DNA of 64,000 nt from Rostrohypoxylon terebratum (Eukaryota > Ascomycota > Sordariomycetes > Xylariales > Hypoxylaceae). The stretch is taken from the NCBI GenBank assembly GCA_022497145.1, contig MU385859.1, forward strand, positions 434,001-498,000, read 5' to 3'. The position numbers were made by a program, and so were the translations under genes. The notes beneath the pieces are model-generated. The model had not been told where the DNA came from. It saw only the letters and a list, made by a program, of their open reading frames with translations, and did not search any database. Positions 35,024 through 45,390 of this stretch are shown in pieces (position 1 is the first letter of the stretch; every line of letters begins with the position of its first letter).

Positions 35024-36321
35024 TAGTAATAACAATAAATTTTATGCCGCTTATCCATACTACACTTGCATGGGATAGGTAATAGCGAGAGCGACATAAT
35101 ACAGCATAATAGAGGGAGGGACAGAGGGACAGAGGGATTAGTTCGTAGGATCTTAGCAGTTTCGGGCAACGGCAGAACCACTTTTCAGGTAGAGATCATC
35201 AGGGTGCCGAGAGCGGTTCTGGTAAGTCCAAGGCTGAGCAGCTCTACCTAACCGTTCTCCAACAAGCGGTAGCCTAATAAGCCACTGCACCCAAGCACCG
35301 ATGACTCCCAACCCCGGAGTCCGCGGCTGATGAGATCTGGGGATTGGGCAGGCGAAGCCCCGCAAACAAGGCAGAGCTAGGTCCCGCATTCACACGTTTT
35401 TTCTCTTCTTGGACTTATAGCGTAGTCTATCGTGTGGGATGTCGCCTATGGGCGGTGGTGGTGGTGGTTCCCTCTTGCCTCTTCCCAGGATGCTATAGTC
35501 CTACCCCATTCGCGAACTCCGAAAGCGCGGCATGACTTATGCTTGCATGCAGCACTCGACGCATAACTGACCTACCTGCCTACTTAGCTACCTAGGCTAA
35601 CGACCAACAACATCCGACGACGCGCTCTAGAAGAGCACTTCGCCTACGAGCGGCACACGGCTATTGGTTCGACGTCCCGACGCCCAGCTTCGGTGAGGCG
35701 GAGACACTGGATGGCAGAACACGCTATATAGGGTTGAGGCTCAAGAATGGGGGGCGTCGCATCTCATTGGCGCTTATCTAGGTACCTAGGACCAAGGTCC
35801 TGCCTACCTGCCTACTTTTAACGCTTACAATCGTTCCCGGTCTTATCCATTGCAGCATCGCCGAGACCCAGCACCCTAGCCCTAGCGGTCTAGCTAACAG
35901 GGCGATCTCAATTGTCTTTGGTTACTGGATATTAATTCGTCCCTCCCGATCCATTGCTGTATGCGTTCACTTAGTGCGCACATATGTATGGGCCGCAGGA
36001 AAAGGAAATATGAGTCTTACGCCTCCAGAACCCCTGCTATGACACCTAGGGTCCAATTTTCGGTTCCAATGTATGTAGCGCTGACGATATGCCGGACGGC
36101 TGCCGACGTGCTCATACTATTTATTATGTAGTGAATTCTATGTGTGTGGGCAATGCAGCCGAAAGAACTGCGGTCTGAGAGTAGCCAATAAGAACGTCGC
36201 TGACACTCTGTGGACCGCTTCTTTGTTCTAGGTACTATTTTATGAGGGCTGCCTCACCACACTCCCCTGTATGGTGTCTTGATATGGTTGCCTGTCAGCT
36301 CTTGATCGACGTTCAAGATAA

Positions 36322-36329
36322 TATATAAA
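36322..36329 (+). promoter_or_regulatory. TATA box candidate for the BCS1-like gene
   Basis: TATATAAA about 200 bases upstream of the start codon at 36528, followed by a pyrimidine-containing leader. The match is exact; use as a core promoter is inferred. Confidence 0.35.
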
Positions 36330-36527
36330 GTTGCGATGAGTCCCTTCGTCAGGACTGCCCTAACTTGCGTAGTGCTCGGCGCGAAGCAACCCCTTCACCA
36401 CGAACAGGATCCAGCTTGACGCAGATCCGAGAACGAAATCCCTTATTTAGTACTATCCCTACCATATCCCTACCATTAAATTCTAATCCATCTACTGCTT
36501 GATCTCAAAAGCTCTTGGTCTGTCATC

Positions 36528-38483
36528 ATGGCAGACAACATGTCTGCTTCCTCTACGGAGGCCTATCCCTTTGCCTATCCAGCCTACGCCTCCAGCACAG
36601 GGACCCCTCCATTAGCCATGATTGACATTTTCTTCCCTGGGTTCTCGATGTTCGCCGGCGCGGTACAAAGGTACCTGAAGATCGACCTCAACGTATATCT
36701 ACCTTTGCTACTCGTAACTGGTGCTTTAACAGTCGTCTGGAATTACGCCAGTTCTTACCTATGGGAACAACTCGAATCTCACCTCATGTCCGTTGTCGAT
36801 ATCCGGACGGATGACGAAGTTTACAATATCATTATGAGCTGGGTCGCTCGGCAGAAATTTTCCCAGGGCGCCCGACGTTTTGTAGTGAACACTAACGTAA
36901 ACTCCCGATGCTGGTTTATGTGGGACTGGGAAGAAGATGAAGATGAAAAAGATGAGCAAGAATCTGCTAACAAGAAAAAGAAGGCATTGTCATATACGCC
37001 CTCCTTTGGCAGTCACTACTTCTGGTATCGTGGTCGCCTGCTTTTATTCCGAAGATCGGTGAAGGAGCATCAAGGGGGATGGCAGCTTGTCAGCTCACGC
37101 GAAGAGATATCAATCTCATGCTTTGGCCGCAACCCATGGATTTTGAAGGAGCTTCTCATGGAGGCTCGCCAGGAGTATTTGAAGAAAGACGAGCACAAGA
37201 CTCTCATATACCGCGGTACGCTTAAACCTGGCTCCATGGAGACCACCTGGCAGCGTTGCATGTCCCGGGCTAGCCGTCCCTTTTCAACGGTCATCTTGGA
37301 CGAGAAAGTGAAGCAAGATATTATTGAGGACGTCCAGGATTATCTCGACCCTACAACACAACGTTGGTACGCAAATCGCGGGATTCCATACCGACGCGGA
37401 TATCTTCTGCACGGACCCCCCGGAACCGGAAAGAGTTCGCTCAGTCTCGCCCTGGCTGGTTACTTTAAGATGAAGATCTATATCGTCAGTCTCAGTTCCG
37501 TCACAGCCAACGAAGAGACTCTCGCCTCACTGTTTGCCGAACTTCCTCGTCGCTGCATTGTCCTCCTCGAGGACATTGATACAGCAGGTCTCACTCATAC
37601 TCGTGATGATGCAACTCCAACGACACCGACACCTTCACCTCCAACTTCAGACTCAGATGATATGGTTCCCGGACAACTCACCCAAGGCAATGGCAACACA
37701 GATAAAGGTAACAGCGGCGGGAGACTATCCTTATCTGGACTACTCAACATTCTGGATGGTGTGGCGTCTCAGGAAGGCCGCGTTCTGATCATGACGACGA
37801 ATCACATAGAGAAATTGGATGCCGCTTTGATCCGGCCTGGGCGAGTTGATATGACTGTAAAATTCGAGCTGGCAACTGAGGGGACGAGTGTGTCTATTTT
37901 TAGGGCTATTTTTGCTCATTTGGATGGTGACGAGAATTCTAACGATTCCGAACTACCCATCGATCCGGATGTCAGGGAAAAACTCGAACAGGAGAAGAAG
38001 AAAGAGTTGGCGGAGAAGGATGTTCGTGTCAACGCTCTGGCAGAAGAATTTTCGAAAAAGATCCCGATGCATGAATTCAGCCCGGCTGAGCTTCAGGGTT
38101 ATCTGATGAAGCACAAGCGCAACCCCCAAAGAGCGGTAGACAGCGTGGAAGAGTTCATCGAGCAAACCCGGAGGGACCGTAAGGAGAAGCAACTGAAGGA
38201 AGCCGAGGAGAAGCGGAAGGCAGAAGCAAAGAGGAAGGAAGAACAGGCCAAAAAAGAGGCAGATAAGGCTAAGAAGCTAGCAGAAGAGGCCGAAAAGAAG
38301 AAGGAGGACGCTGAGAAGGGTTCGGACAAGAAGACTGCAGAGGTTTCAAAGCCGGCATCGGAAGTGACCGCCGATGAGGGGCCAGCGACGGAGGACAAGA
38401 AGGACACTCTAGAAGTGAAGATAGAGTCGGGTCATGTGAGAAATGATTCCGGCTATGTGACACCGGCGAGCGGCGAACCTTGA
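36528..38483 (+). CDS. BCS1-like mitochondrial-type AAA ATPase
   Basis: Single exon, 651 residues. An N-terminal region with a membrane segment (LPLLLVTGALTVVWNYA, about 58-74) leads into a BCS1 N-domain (DDEVYNIIMSWVARQKFS, FWYRGRLLLFRR, ISCFGRNPWILKELL). The AAA domain has Walker A GPPGTGKSS at about 296, Walker B CIVLLEDID at about 343-351, and sensor/arginine region TTNHIEKLDAALIRPGRVD. An insertion of about 45 residues rich in Thr/Pro/Ser sits after Walker B, as in many fungal BCS1-like paralogues. The C-terminus (about 545-610) is a long Lys/Glu/Ala coiled coil absent from yeast Bcs1. Bcs1 translocates the Rieske protein for complex III assembly, but fungi carry several diverged paralogues of unknown role, and this one with its long tail is more likely a paralogue. 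Confidence 0.85.
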   Translation: MADNMSASSTEAYPFAYPAYASSTGTPPLAMIDIFFPGFSMFAGAVQRYLKIDLNVYLPLLLVTGALTVVWNYASSYLWEQLESHLMSVVDIRTDDEVYNIIMSWVARQKFSQGARRFVVNTNVNSRCWFMWDWEEDEDEKDEQESANKKKKALSYTPSFGSHYFWYRGRLLLFRRSVKEHQGGWQLVSSREEISISCFGRNPWILKELLMEARQEYLKKDEHKTLIYRGTLKPGSMETTWQRCMSRASRPFSTVILDEKVKQDIIEDVQDYLDPTTQRWYANRGIPYRRGYLLHGPPGTGKSSLSLALAGYFKMKIYIVSLSSVTANEETLASLFAELPRRCIVLLEDIDTAGLTHTRDDATPTTPTPSPPTSDSDDMVPGQLTQGNGNTDKGNSGGRLSLSGLLNILDGVASQEGRVLIMTTNHIEKLDAALIRPGRVDMTVKFELATEGTSVSIFRAIFAHLDGDENSNDSELPIDPDVREKLEQEKKKELAEKDVRVNALAEEFSKKIPMHEFSPAELQGYLMKHKRNPQRAVDSVEEFIEQTRRDRKEKQLKEAEEKRKAEAKRKEEQAKKEADKAKKLAEEAEKKKEDAEKGSDKKTAEVSKPASEVTADEGPATEDKKDTLEVKIESGHVRNDSGYVTPASGEP

Positions 38484-39104
38484 AGGCGCCGCAGCCGCGT
38501 ATGGCTAGTGGATGGATCCGTAGGTAGGTGGACTACGGAACCGGTACCGGGCTCGCTTATAGACCTAGATAATATCCAGGGTGGATGATGGATATGATGG
38601 ATACCCATCCATAGATCGTTATATAACTCGGCGCATTGGTGGGGTGTGAGCAGACAATTGTCAGTAGGTAGTATATGCTGTAACAAACATGTTGATATCC
38701 ATATGGGCAGTTTTAGCTACGTGGTGTAGCCAATGCAGTGAAATGTGAAAAATGTTGACTAAGCGAGTTCCATGGCACCACATAACTTGGTTGACCAGGC
38801 TAGGACGATCGTTGAGGATGGCCTGATTTCTGACTTGCTGATTTCGTTCGTTTCGTTGGTTTCGTGTAGTTGTTGAGGATCTTGAGATAGTTAACCGGGC
38901 ACCGAGTTTGACTGCATCCATCAAATGAACGGCTGAAGTACACGTAGTGTAAGAAGCTCGATAGCTTGACGACAATCATCCTGCTTGCCAGCTAGGCTGT
39001 CTAGCGAGTTGAATCAAGTCAGGTCAGCGTGGTACGGCTCATTGGCAAAGTAATATGCAACGCACCTCTTAGACCAGCAGCTAGTTAGCTAGTAGCTAGC
39101 TAAT

Positions 39105-39152
39105 TGGCTGGCTGGCTGGCTGGCTGACTGGCTGACTGACTGACTGACTGAC
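39105..39152. repeat. TGGC/TGAC tetranucleotide array x12
   Basis: Twelve contiguous 4-base units: five TGGC, one TGAC, one TGGC, five TGAC. The order suggests a single base change spread along the array by slippage. Confidence 0.85.
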
Positions 39153-40400
39153 TGAAGATTGAAATGACTTTCAGGTCCCAAGCCCTTTAGCCATCTTTAG
39201 CCACGTAAAACTAGTCGAGTTTAGGAAAGCTCCGATCCAATGGTGCCGAGTAAGCCTCTTCCGAGGTCCCATCCGACAAGTTGATTCACAACTTCACAGA
39301 CAAGATTCTGTCGTATGGATTGAAGCTTCACATCTGTAGTACTATCACAACAAATTTCAAATGTTATCTTTTCATGAAAGGTTTTAGTCAATTGACGGAG
39401 AGGAGATATAGGGTATAATATAGAGTTGAGTTTGACAGCAACCGAAATCCACAATTCTTTTTTCAGACATGCCCACCTAATACTACTATGTAGGTACCTA
39501 ACTGTCCTACGCTGGATACATCAAATTTACTAAACTCTAAAGTTCTTTCTAATCTTATTATCGTAACCTTAACCTTAAGATCTAGATGACCCCACCGATA
39601 CTGGTACTTAAGAAACCCAGACCTGTGACGGTGTGACCCGTAGTCCACGAGGTTGTACATCCACCTACCATGTACTACTAGGTACGAACTATCACACAGA
39701 GCACAAAAAGAGCCGAAAGATCGGATATTTCCTCCCTCGTCTCCCTCGTAACACTGAACCTTGCTGATTACTGTACATACATGAATGATACTATATGTTC
39801 CTTCGAGGATATCATGTAATATACGTATATATAGTATTAGTAGGTTTAGAGAATGGCACTACCATCATGATGATCATGTAATTCAAGACTACATGTGTGG
39901 CAAGAGCTACAGAAAAAAAAAAGAAAAAGAAATAAAGGGCCAAGGCTAAGGCACCTAGGTAGTATTCATCAGTAAAGTGTCAAAAGTTTGTCGAGCTTGT
40001 GCAACTCGGCTATTGCCAAGATAGGAAACACCTTTCATCTATTCGAATTTCGGTCCACCCAAGACAGAAAACACCAAGCTTTGCGGTGCCATGTAGAGCC
40101 TTAGAGAGTAGTGACGGACCGGATGTCTTGGTTTTACAGAGAAGGCACAGAAGGCACAGGAAGGGGGACCCTTAATGCTAGTACATAGTACAGCAGTAGG
40201 AGCCTGCGACTGCGGACCGTTAACTGGTTACACTAAACCAGACTAGAGATTTAGCTCGCATCTTTTTACCCCTCCATAGCCCCCCTTTTTCAACTTTTCC
40301 ACCGAGTAAATACGTAAGAAATAAATTCAAAATGTCGACAAGATTTTTGTTGACCGTTATGCACTACTTTGGCTACTGCTACTTCCAATATTCAATCACC

Positions 40401-40432
40401 TAGATCACTTAGATCACTTAGATCACTTAGAT
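40401..40432. repeat. 9-base tandem array TAGATCACT x3.5
   Basis: Three exact copies of tagatcact plus TAGAT, followed directly by AGGTAGGTACTTA. It lies about 830 bases upstream of the HMG-CoA synthase start. Confidence 0.75.
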
Positions 40433-41233
40433 AGGTAGGTACTTAAACTCTTTACACTGACACTAAACTAGGCGTCAACTATTAATTCTCATTTCATCTC
40501 ATCCTGTCCCATCTTTTCCCCTCTCTCACTCACTCACTTCCTCTCTTCTTCTTGTTTACCAGAAGTAGGAATTGCCAACGTGCTCTGACTTAGCTACCAA
40601 TATACAACAGTTCCTGATCGTTGTTGTGTTGTTGACTCGTGACACCGTGACAGAGGACGATCAAATACCACGTCAATGCTAAAATACCACCTAAGCACAT
40701 CGATATACTGCTAGATAAGGGTCTGATAGGTGGTCTGATAGGTGAGCTTTCTAATCTCCTTTCTACTAGGTATTATTCCTCTTGGTTGAAAAAAATACCC
40801 CTGGCGGTCTGTATCAATTCTTCAGAGAGCTCCCCACCATCAATGATCGACACACACATGTAAATCCAGACTGGCAGACTGGCCGTTCACAAACACACAC
40901 ACGCACAAGAAAAAAGCTAGGCTCGGCCCCTGTCCATTTTATAGTTGGGTTCCATTGCCAATTGGCGGTGAATCCGTTCAGCCCAAGTTGAGGACCCTTG
41001 TCATACTATGTATGTGTGTGGTGGCGCTGGAGCTAATGAGTAATAAGCTAATAGCACTAATAACACTAATAACACTACCCGCTCCCACAGACTTGAATAC
41101 ATACCCAGACATACCCAGACGTTACGCACGACTTGGTTTCGAAATATCCCCCCCTCGTCCCCTTCCCAGAACAACTCCTTCAACTCCTTCGACCCCTTCG
41201 ACACCAAGACCCCTTACAGCCTCGTTTGAAGCC

Positions 41234-42848
41234 ATGGCAGCCCGTCCTCTAAACATTGGCATTAAGGCCATTGAGCTTTACTCTCCTAGCCAGGTATGTT
41301 GATATTCCGCCTCAGCCTCTTACAGCCTAGCCTACCTTCACTTACCCCTCCGACATCGCATAGGCTGCAATTATCTTTGAAGAATCTCCTACTGATGCCC
41401 TTGTGCTTTGCAGTATGTTGAGCAATCTGAGCTCGAGAAGTTCGACGGTGTTAGCGCCGGCAAATACACCATTGGCCTTGGTCAGACCAATATGACCTTC
41501 TGCGATGATCGAGAGGGTTAGTTATGCCGTTGCTGAGCCTCAAGCTTCTGTATCATGTGCTAAGATAGAGGCAACTCATAGATATCTATTCTATTGCCTT
41601 AACTGCTACTTCCAAGCTGCTAAAGAACTACAACATCGACCCTAACTCCATTGGTCGCCTCGAGGTCGGAACCGAGACCATCCTTGACAAGTCCAAGTCC
41701 GTCAAGACCGTCTTGATGCAATTGTTTGGCGAGAACACCAACATCGAGGGTGTGGACACTGTCAATGCCTGCTACGGAGGTACTAACGCTCTATTCAACA
41801 CTCTTAACTGGCTGGAGTCATCTGCTTGGGATGGAAGGGATGCTATCGTTGTGGCTGGTGATATTGCCCTTTACGCTAAGGGCAATGCCAGACCTACCGG
41901 TGGTGCGGGTGCCGTTGCTATGTTGGTTGGCCCCAATGCTCCCATCGTGATTGAGCCTGGCCTACGTGGAACCTACATGCAGCACGTGTATGATTTTTAC
42001 AAGCCCGACCTTGCTAGCGAGTACCCATACGTCGACGGACACTACTCCGTCAACTGCTACATGGAGGCCCTCGACGCTGCCTACCGTGACTACTGCAAAC
42101 GTGAGGCGAAGCAAAAGGGGATTTCCAATGGAAACGGTACCGCTCCCGCCGATGACACCAAGACGCCCTTTGACCGCTTTGACTACCTCGCCTTCCACTC
42201 TCCGACGTGCAAAGTTGTCCAGAAGTCGTATGCTCGTCTCCTGTACCACGACTATCTAGCGAATCCTGATAGCCCTGCTTTCGCAGAGGTTCCCGGTGAG
42301 ATTCGAGACATGGACTACAAGAAATCCTTATCGGACAAGGTGGTCGAGAAGACATTTATGGCTCTCACCAAGAAGCGCTTCAACGAACGCGTCCAGCCTG
42401 CTATCCAGGTAGCTACAAACTGCGGTAACATGTACTGCGCTAGTTTATGGAGCGGATTGGCTAGCTTAATTGCCTATGTCGATAGTGCCACTCTCCAGGG
42501 GAAGCGCATCGGCCTTTTTAGCTACGGCTCTGGTCTAGCATCGAGCTTCCTCTCGGCTCGTATCAACGGCAGCACTGAGAAGATTTCTCAGGTCCTAGAT
42601 ATCCCTAACAAGCTGGCCGCAAGGCGAGCAGTGTCTCCCGAAACATATGTAGCCGTAAGTGACGGAATACTTCTAAGAAAGGAGACCGAAACTAACATTG
42701 CCATTTCTAGTTTTGCGATCTACGCCACCAGGCTCATCTTAAGAAGGACTACACACCTCAGGGTGATGTCTCTACCATCGCGCCGGGTACTTACTACTTA
42801 GAGAAGATTGATGATATGTTCAAGCGAACATACTCTATTAAGGCATAA
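41234..42848 (+). CDS. ERG13: Hydroxymethylglutaryl-CoA synthase
   Basis: Four exons, 41234-41293, 41414-41516, 41582-42654 and 42711-42848, total 1374 bases and 457 residues, the normal fungal length. Exon joins restore YSPSQ-YVEQSELE, DDRED-IYSIALTA and ETYVA-FCDLRHQAHLKKDY. Landmarks are RPLNIGIKAIELY at the N-terminus, YTIGLGQTNMTF, GRLEVGTETILDKSKS with the catalytic Glu, NACYGGTNALFN with the nucleophilic Cys at about 118, and FHSPTCKVVQKSYARL with the catalytic His. The enzyme condenses acetyl-CoA with acetoacetyl-CoA to HMG-CoA, the first committed step toward mevalonate and sterols, in the cytosol. It converges on the DHCR24-like gene. Confidence 0.95.
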
Positions 42849-43731
42849 ACGAAAATAAGGCATTGGATGCGATATGCATTTGATATAGACTAGCATTCGT
42901 TCGCCACGGTTACTTCATAGACTCGGGTGAGATCTTATGGTTCCCAGATATCGGAGCTTATAAAATGTGCATGAAGGCTATCATATACAGCGGGGGAAGA
43001 TGTCGTGAGATAAGAGAGCTACTAATATTGTTGGGTGGAGATGAGCGCCTGACTTGTATATACCAGGAGCACCTCATGTCACGATTTTCACGAAAGACTA
43101 GGTAATGAATAAAATACTGATCTAGAGTTTTATGCGAGTATTTGGAATGTGATCTAAGGTTAAGGCCAAATGCTTTACCGAGACCAAGCCATATACCATA
43201 TTTTCACTTAGGTCGGCCTGTCACGCCTAGCTTTCTCAAAACTATCTAGGCCAATTCCGTCTTTTATTTCAAGGAAGGTATCTAGCAAATAGCCTACCCA
43301 TGACTTACCTACCTAATATGCGATCAAAGACGTCACCGGCTTTAGGGTGGCTGAGATTACTATTGAATAGATAGTGTGTGACAAACGTGGAGTTGCACGG
43401 GTATGTACCTACTGACGCTTCTTAGGCCCGCTGACTTGATGATGGCTTTGATGTATTTTACGTTATACACGTACTAGGTACCCAAGCAGATTGATGTTCA
43501 TTGGAACTCACTCCCCTTTTATTTCCTGGGTGGCCCGGGCTATAGCCTCAGGTGGTCTATCCGTAATGATCTATACCTCTATCTAACACACCAATACCAA
43601 TCACCTTGAGTGCCTGTATAGGTAGGTAACAGTAGCAATATTAGTACACATAGCGAACACGCTTTTCCGCTTACCGAGGAACCGCTCATACATCACCCGC
43701 TGGTCAGCGAGTATACACTTGGATACACATC
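42849..43731. other. 3' spacer between convergent ERG13 and DHCR24-like genes
   Basis: It holds both 3' ends. Words TAGGTAC and GTACCTA recur at about 43401 and 43476. No gene is seen. Confidence 0.55.
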
Positions 43732-45390
43732 CTACGCTGTCTTCACCTTCTTATCTGCTTTATCATCACCCTTCCACTTCCACGTCGCCCTACGATGGAG
43801 CATGTAATCCCGACTCCGAATCGCCTTCCAGAGGCCCACGAGCCCGCCGAACGGCCAGGTAGCCTTGACCCTGCTCCGCCAGTCCTCCTCGCCCTTGGGA
43901 TCGACCTTGACGCGCACCTTGTCGTAGACGCTGGGGAGAGACTCGGCGCGGTAGCGTTGGCGGAGCGCCTCGTAGCGGGGACGGTGGCCGCCGTACGCGC
44001 GCCAGAACTCGGGCTCGGAGTAGTACGTGTGCGCGTACAGCCACTTCATGCCGCCGAGCTCGTCGACGCGGCGCTCGAGGTCCCGGTTCGCGCGCACGAA
44101 GGCGTCGCGGTCTTTCGGGCCCCAACCCCATACCCCGATATTCAGCATCTGGCCTGCTCCGCCCTCGGGCTTGTTCCGGTTTGCGACTTCGCTCAGTCTG
44201 TTGCTGTCGGATTCGCGACGCTCGGTGGGGAGGTCTGAGGCCTGGCGGAGGTGCGGGTGGAAGGTTGGGCCTGCGGGGGTTTTGAGGGGGCACAGCCAGA
44301 GCGGCCAGATGTTTAGGTGGTCGGATACGTAGTCGACGAAGGGCTCGGCGGCTTCGTAGGGCATGCCGACGTCTTGGACGACAAAACGGCCGCTCTCGCC
44401 GCTGCCGTGCAGGGCACGGTACAGCATGCGCGTGTGTAGGAAATCGTCCAGGAACCAGCGGAAGAAGCGGTTAAATGGCACTGGTTTGAAATAGTCGAAC
44501 GCCGCCTGTCCGACCCAGAAACCGCCACGGTCGTACCGGAACAAATATTCCGCCAATGGGATGTACTCAGTGACAGAACCTTCCTTTGGCGTGGCTGAAA
44601 CAGACGAGGGGAGTCCTGCGGTGCGCTCCCGCACGTGCATATAGTACCACGGATCCCACGCGCGGCTGAAAGTGCGCACCTTTTCGTCGTCGGGAAGCTC
44701 GTTCGTCAACTTGCCGCTGACGACAACGCCGTGGTCTTTGGAGAACAAGATACCGTCGACGTAATCATTGCCCCTATCTCCCTCGCATTCCTCCTTCACC
44801 ACCCGCACCGCCTCCGCCACGCTGCTCGTCCTTCTGTACGTGGTGCGGACGAACTTCTTCGCCTCGATCAGCCTGAGCTCCAATAACGTCGCCACCCCTA
44901 ACGTCCCTAACGCACCCGCCGCGCCTCTGAACAAATCGGCATACTCGCCCTCCTTACCCACGCCCGTCCCGTCCCCGGGCTTCGCGAACACGATCTCGCC
45001 ATCTGGAAGCACGATCTCAACGCCCCGTACATTCTCATCGAAATACCCGTGCCTAAAACTGGAGCTCTCACCGGCAGTCCCCGCGAACCCCCCTCCGGCC
45101 GTGATCCCAGGGAACTCCATGACGACGGGCGGGACGAGGCCATGCGCGAGCGTGCTCTCGACCAGGCGGTCCATGGGCACGTTCGGCTCGACGAGAGCCG
45201 TGCGCTGCGTCGCGTCGACAGCCAGCACGTTCCCGAGCCCGCTGATATCGACGAAGCGGGCCCCGGCCTTCTGGTGCGGCGGCCGCGTGCTGTTCGTGCT
45301 GCCGTGCCAGATGCGGTACGGCTCCGCGCGCTCGAAGAAGGAGCGCACCGCCGCCGACACGAGGCGCACGGCGGCGCGATGGCGTTCCAT
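43732..45390 (-). CDS. FAD-linked oxidoreductase, delta(24)-sterol reductase (DHCR24/DWARF1)-like
   Basis: Single exon, 552 residues from the ATG at 45390 (MERHRAAVRLVSAAV). The frame stays open for a further 88 codons upstream, but that part is compositionally random. The FAD_binding_4 fold is clear: SGLGNVLAVDATQRTALVEPNVPMDRLV, EFPGITAGGGFAGTAGESSSFRHGYFDENV and LPDGEIVFA, then GAAGALGTLGVATLLEL. The C-terminal part has GMKWLYAHTYYSEPEFWRAYG and SVYDKVRVKVDPKGEEDW, the closing motif shared with DHCR24/DWARF1. Those enzymes reduce the C24 double bond of sterols with NADPH and FAD. Normal ergosterol synthesis uses the unrelated Erg4 for the side chain, so the fungal substrate is uncertain. 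No N-terminal membrane helix is evident, unlike animal DHCR24. The gene is strikingly GC-rich against its flanks. Confidence 0.75.
   Translation of the reverse strand: MERHRAAVRLVSAAVRSFFERAEPYRIWHGSTNSTRPPHQKAGARFVDISGLGNVLAVDATQRTALVEPNVPMDRLVESTLAHGLVPPVVMEFPGITAGGGFAGTAGESSSFRHGYFDENVRGVEIVLPDGEIVFAKPGDGTGVGKEGEYADLFRGAAGALGTLGVATLLELRLIEAKKFVRTTYRRTSSVAEAVRVVKEECEGDRGNDYVDGILFSKDHGVVVSGKLTNELPDDEKVRTFSRAWDPWYYMHVRERTAGLPSSVSATPKEGSVTEYIPLAEYLFRYDRGGFWVGQAAFDYFKPVPFNRFFRWFLDDFLHTRMLYRALHGSGESGRFVVQDVGMPYEAAEPFVDYVSDHLNIWPLWLCPLKTPAGPTFHPHLRQASDLPTERRESDSNRLSEVANRNKPEGGAGQMLNIGVWGWGPKDRDAFVRANRDLERRVDELGGMKWLYAHTYYSEPEFWRAYGGHRPRYEALRQRYRAESLPSVYDKVRVKVDPKGEEDWRSRVKATWPFGGLVGLWKAIRSRDYMLHRRATWKWKGDDKADKKVKTA

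Larger units (their letters stand above)
33722..36527. other. 2.8 kb spacer with a possible micro-gene and BCS1-like promoter
   Basis: No confident gene. A GC-richer promoter-like block at about 34665-34810 precedes a possible two-exon micro-ORF at 34815-35023. The 12-base palindrome CTAGGTACCTAG occurs at 35778-35789. A TATATAAA box lies at 36322-36329, about 200 bases before the BCS1-like start. Confidence 0.5.
38484..41233. other. 2.75 kb spacer upstream of HMG-CoA synthase
   Basis: No supported gene. It holds a TGGC/TGAC tetranucleotide array at 39105-39152, a 9-base array at 40401-40432, TAGGTACCTA near 39492, and A-rich runs near 39912. From about 40480 pyrimidine-rich CTCTCACTCACTCACTTC-type sequence suggests the HMG-CoA synthase promoter and leader. 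Confidence 0.55.

Noticed and set aside
35650..35675. GGTTCGAC sequence resembling a tRNA T-arm
   Set aside because: The flanking bases do not form a five-pair stem and no A box lies upstream at the right distance.
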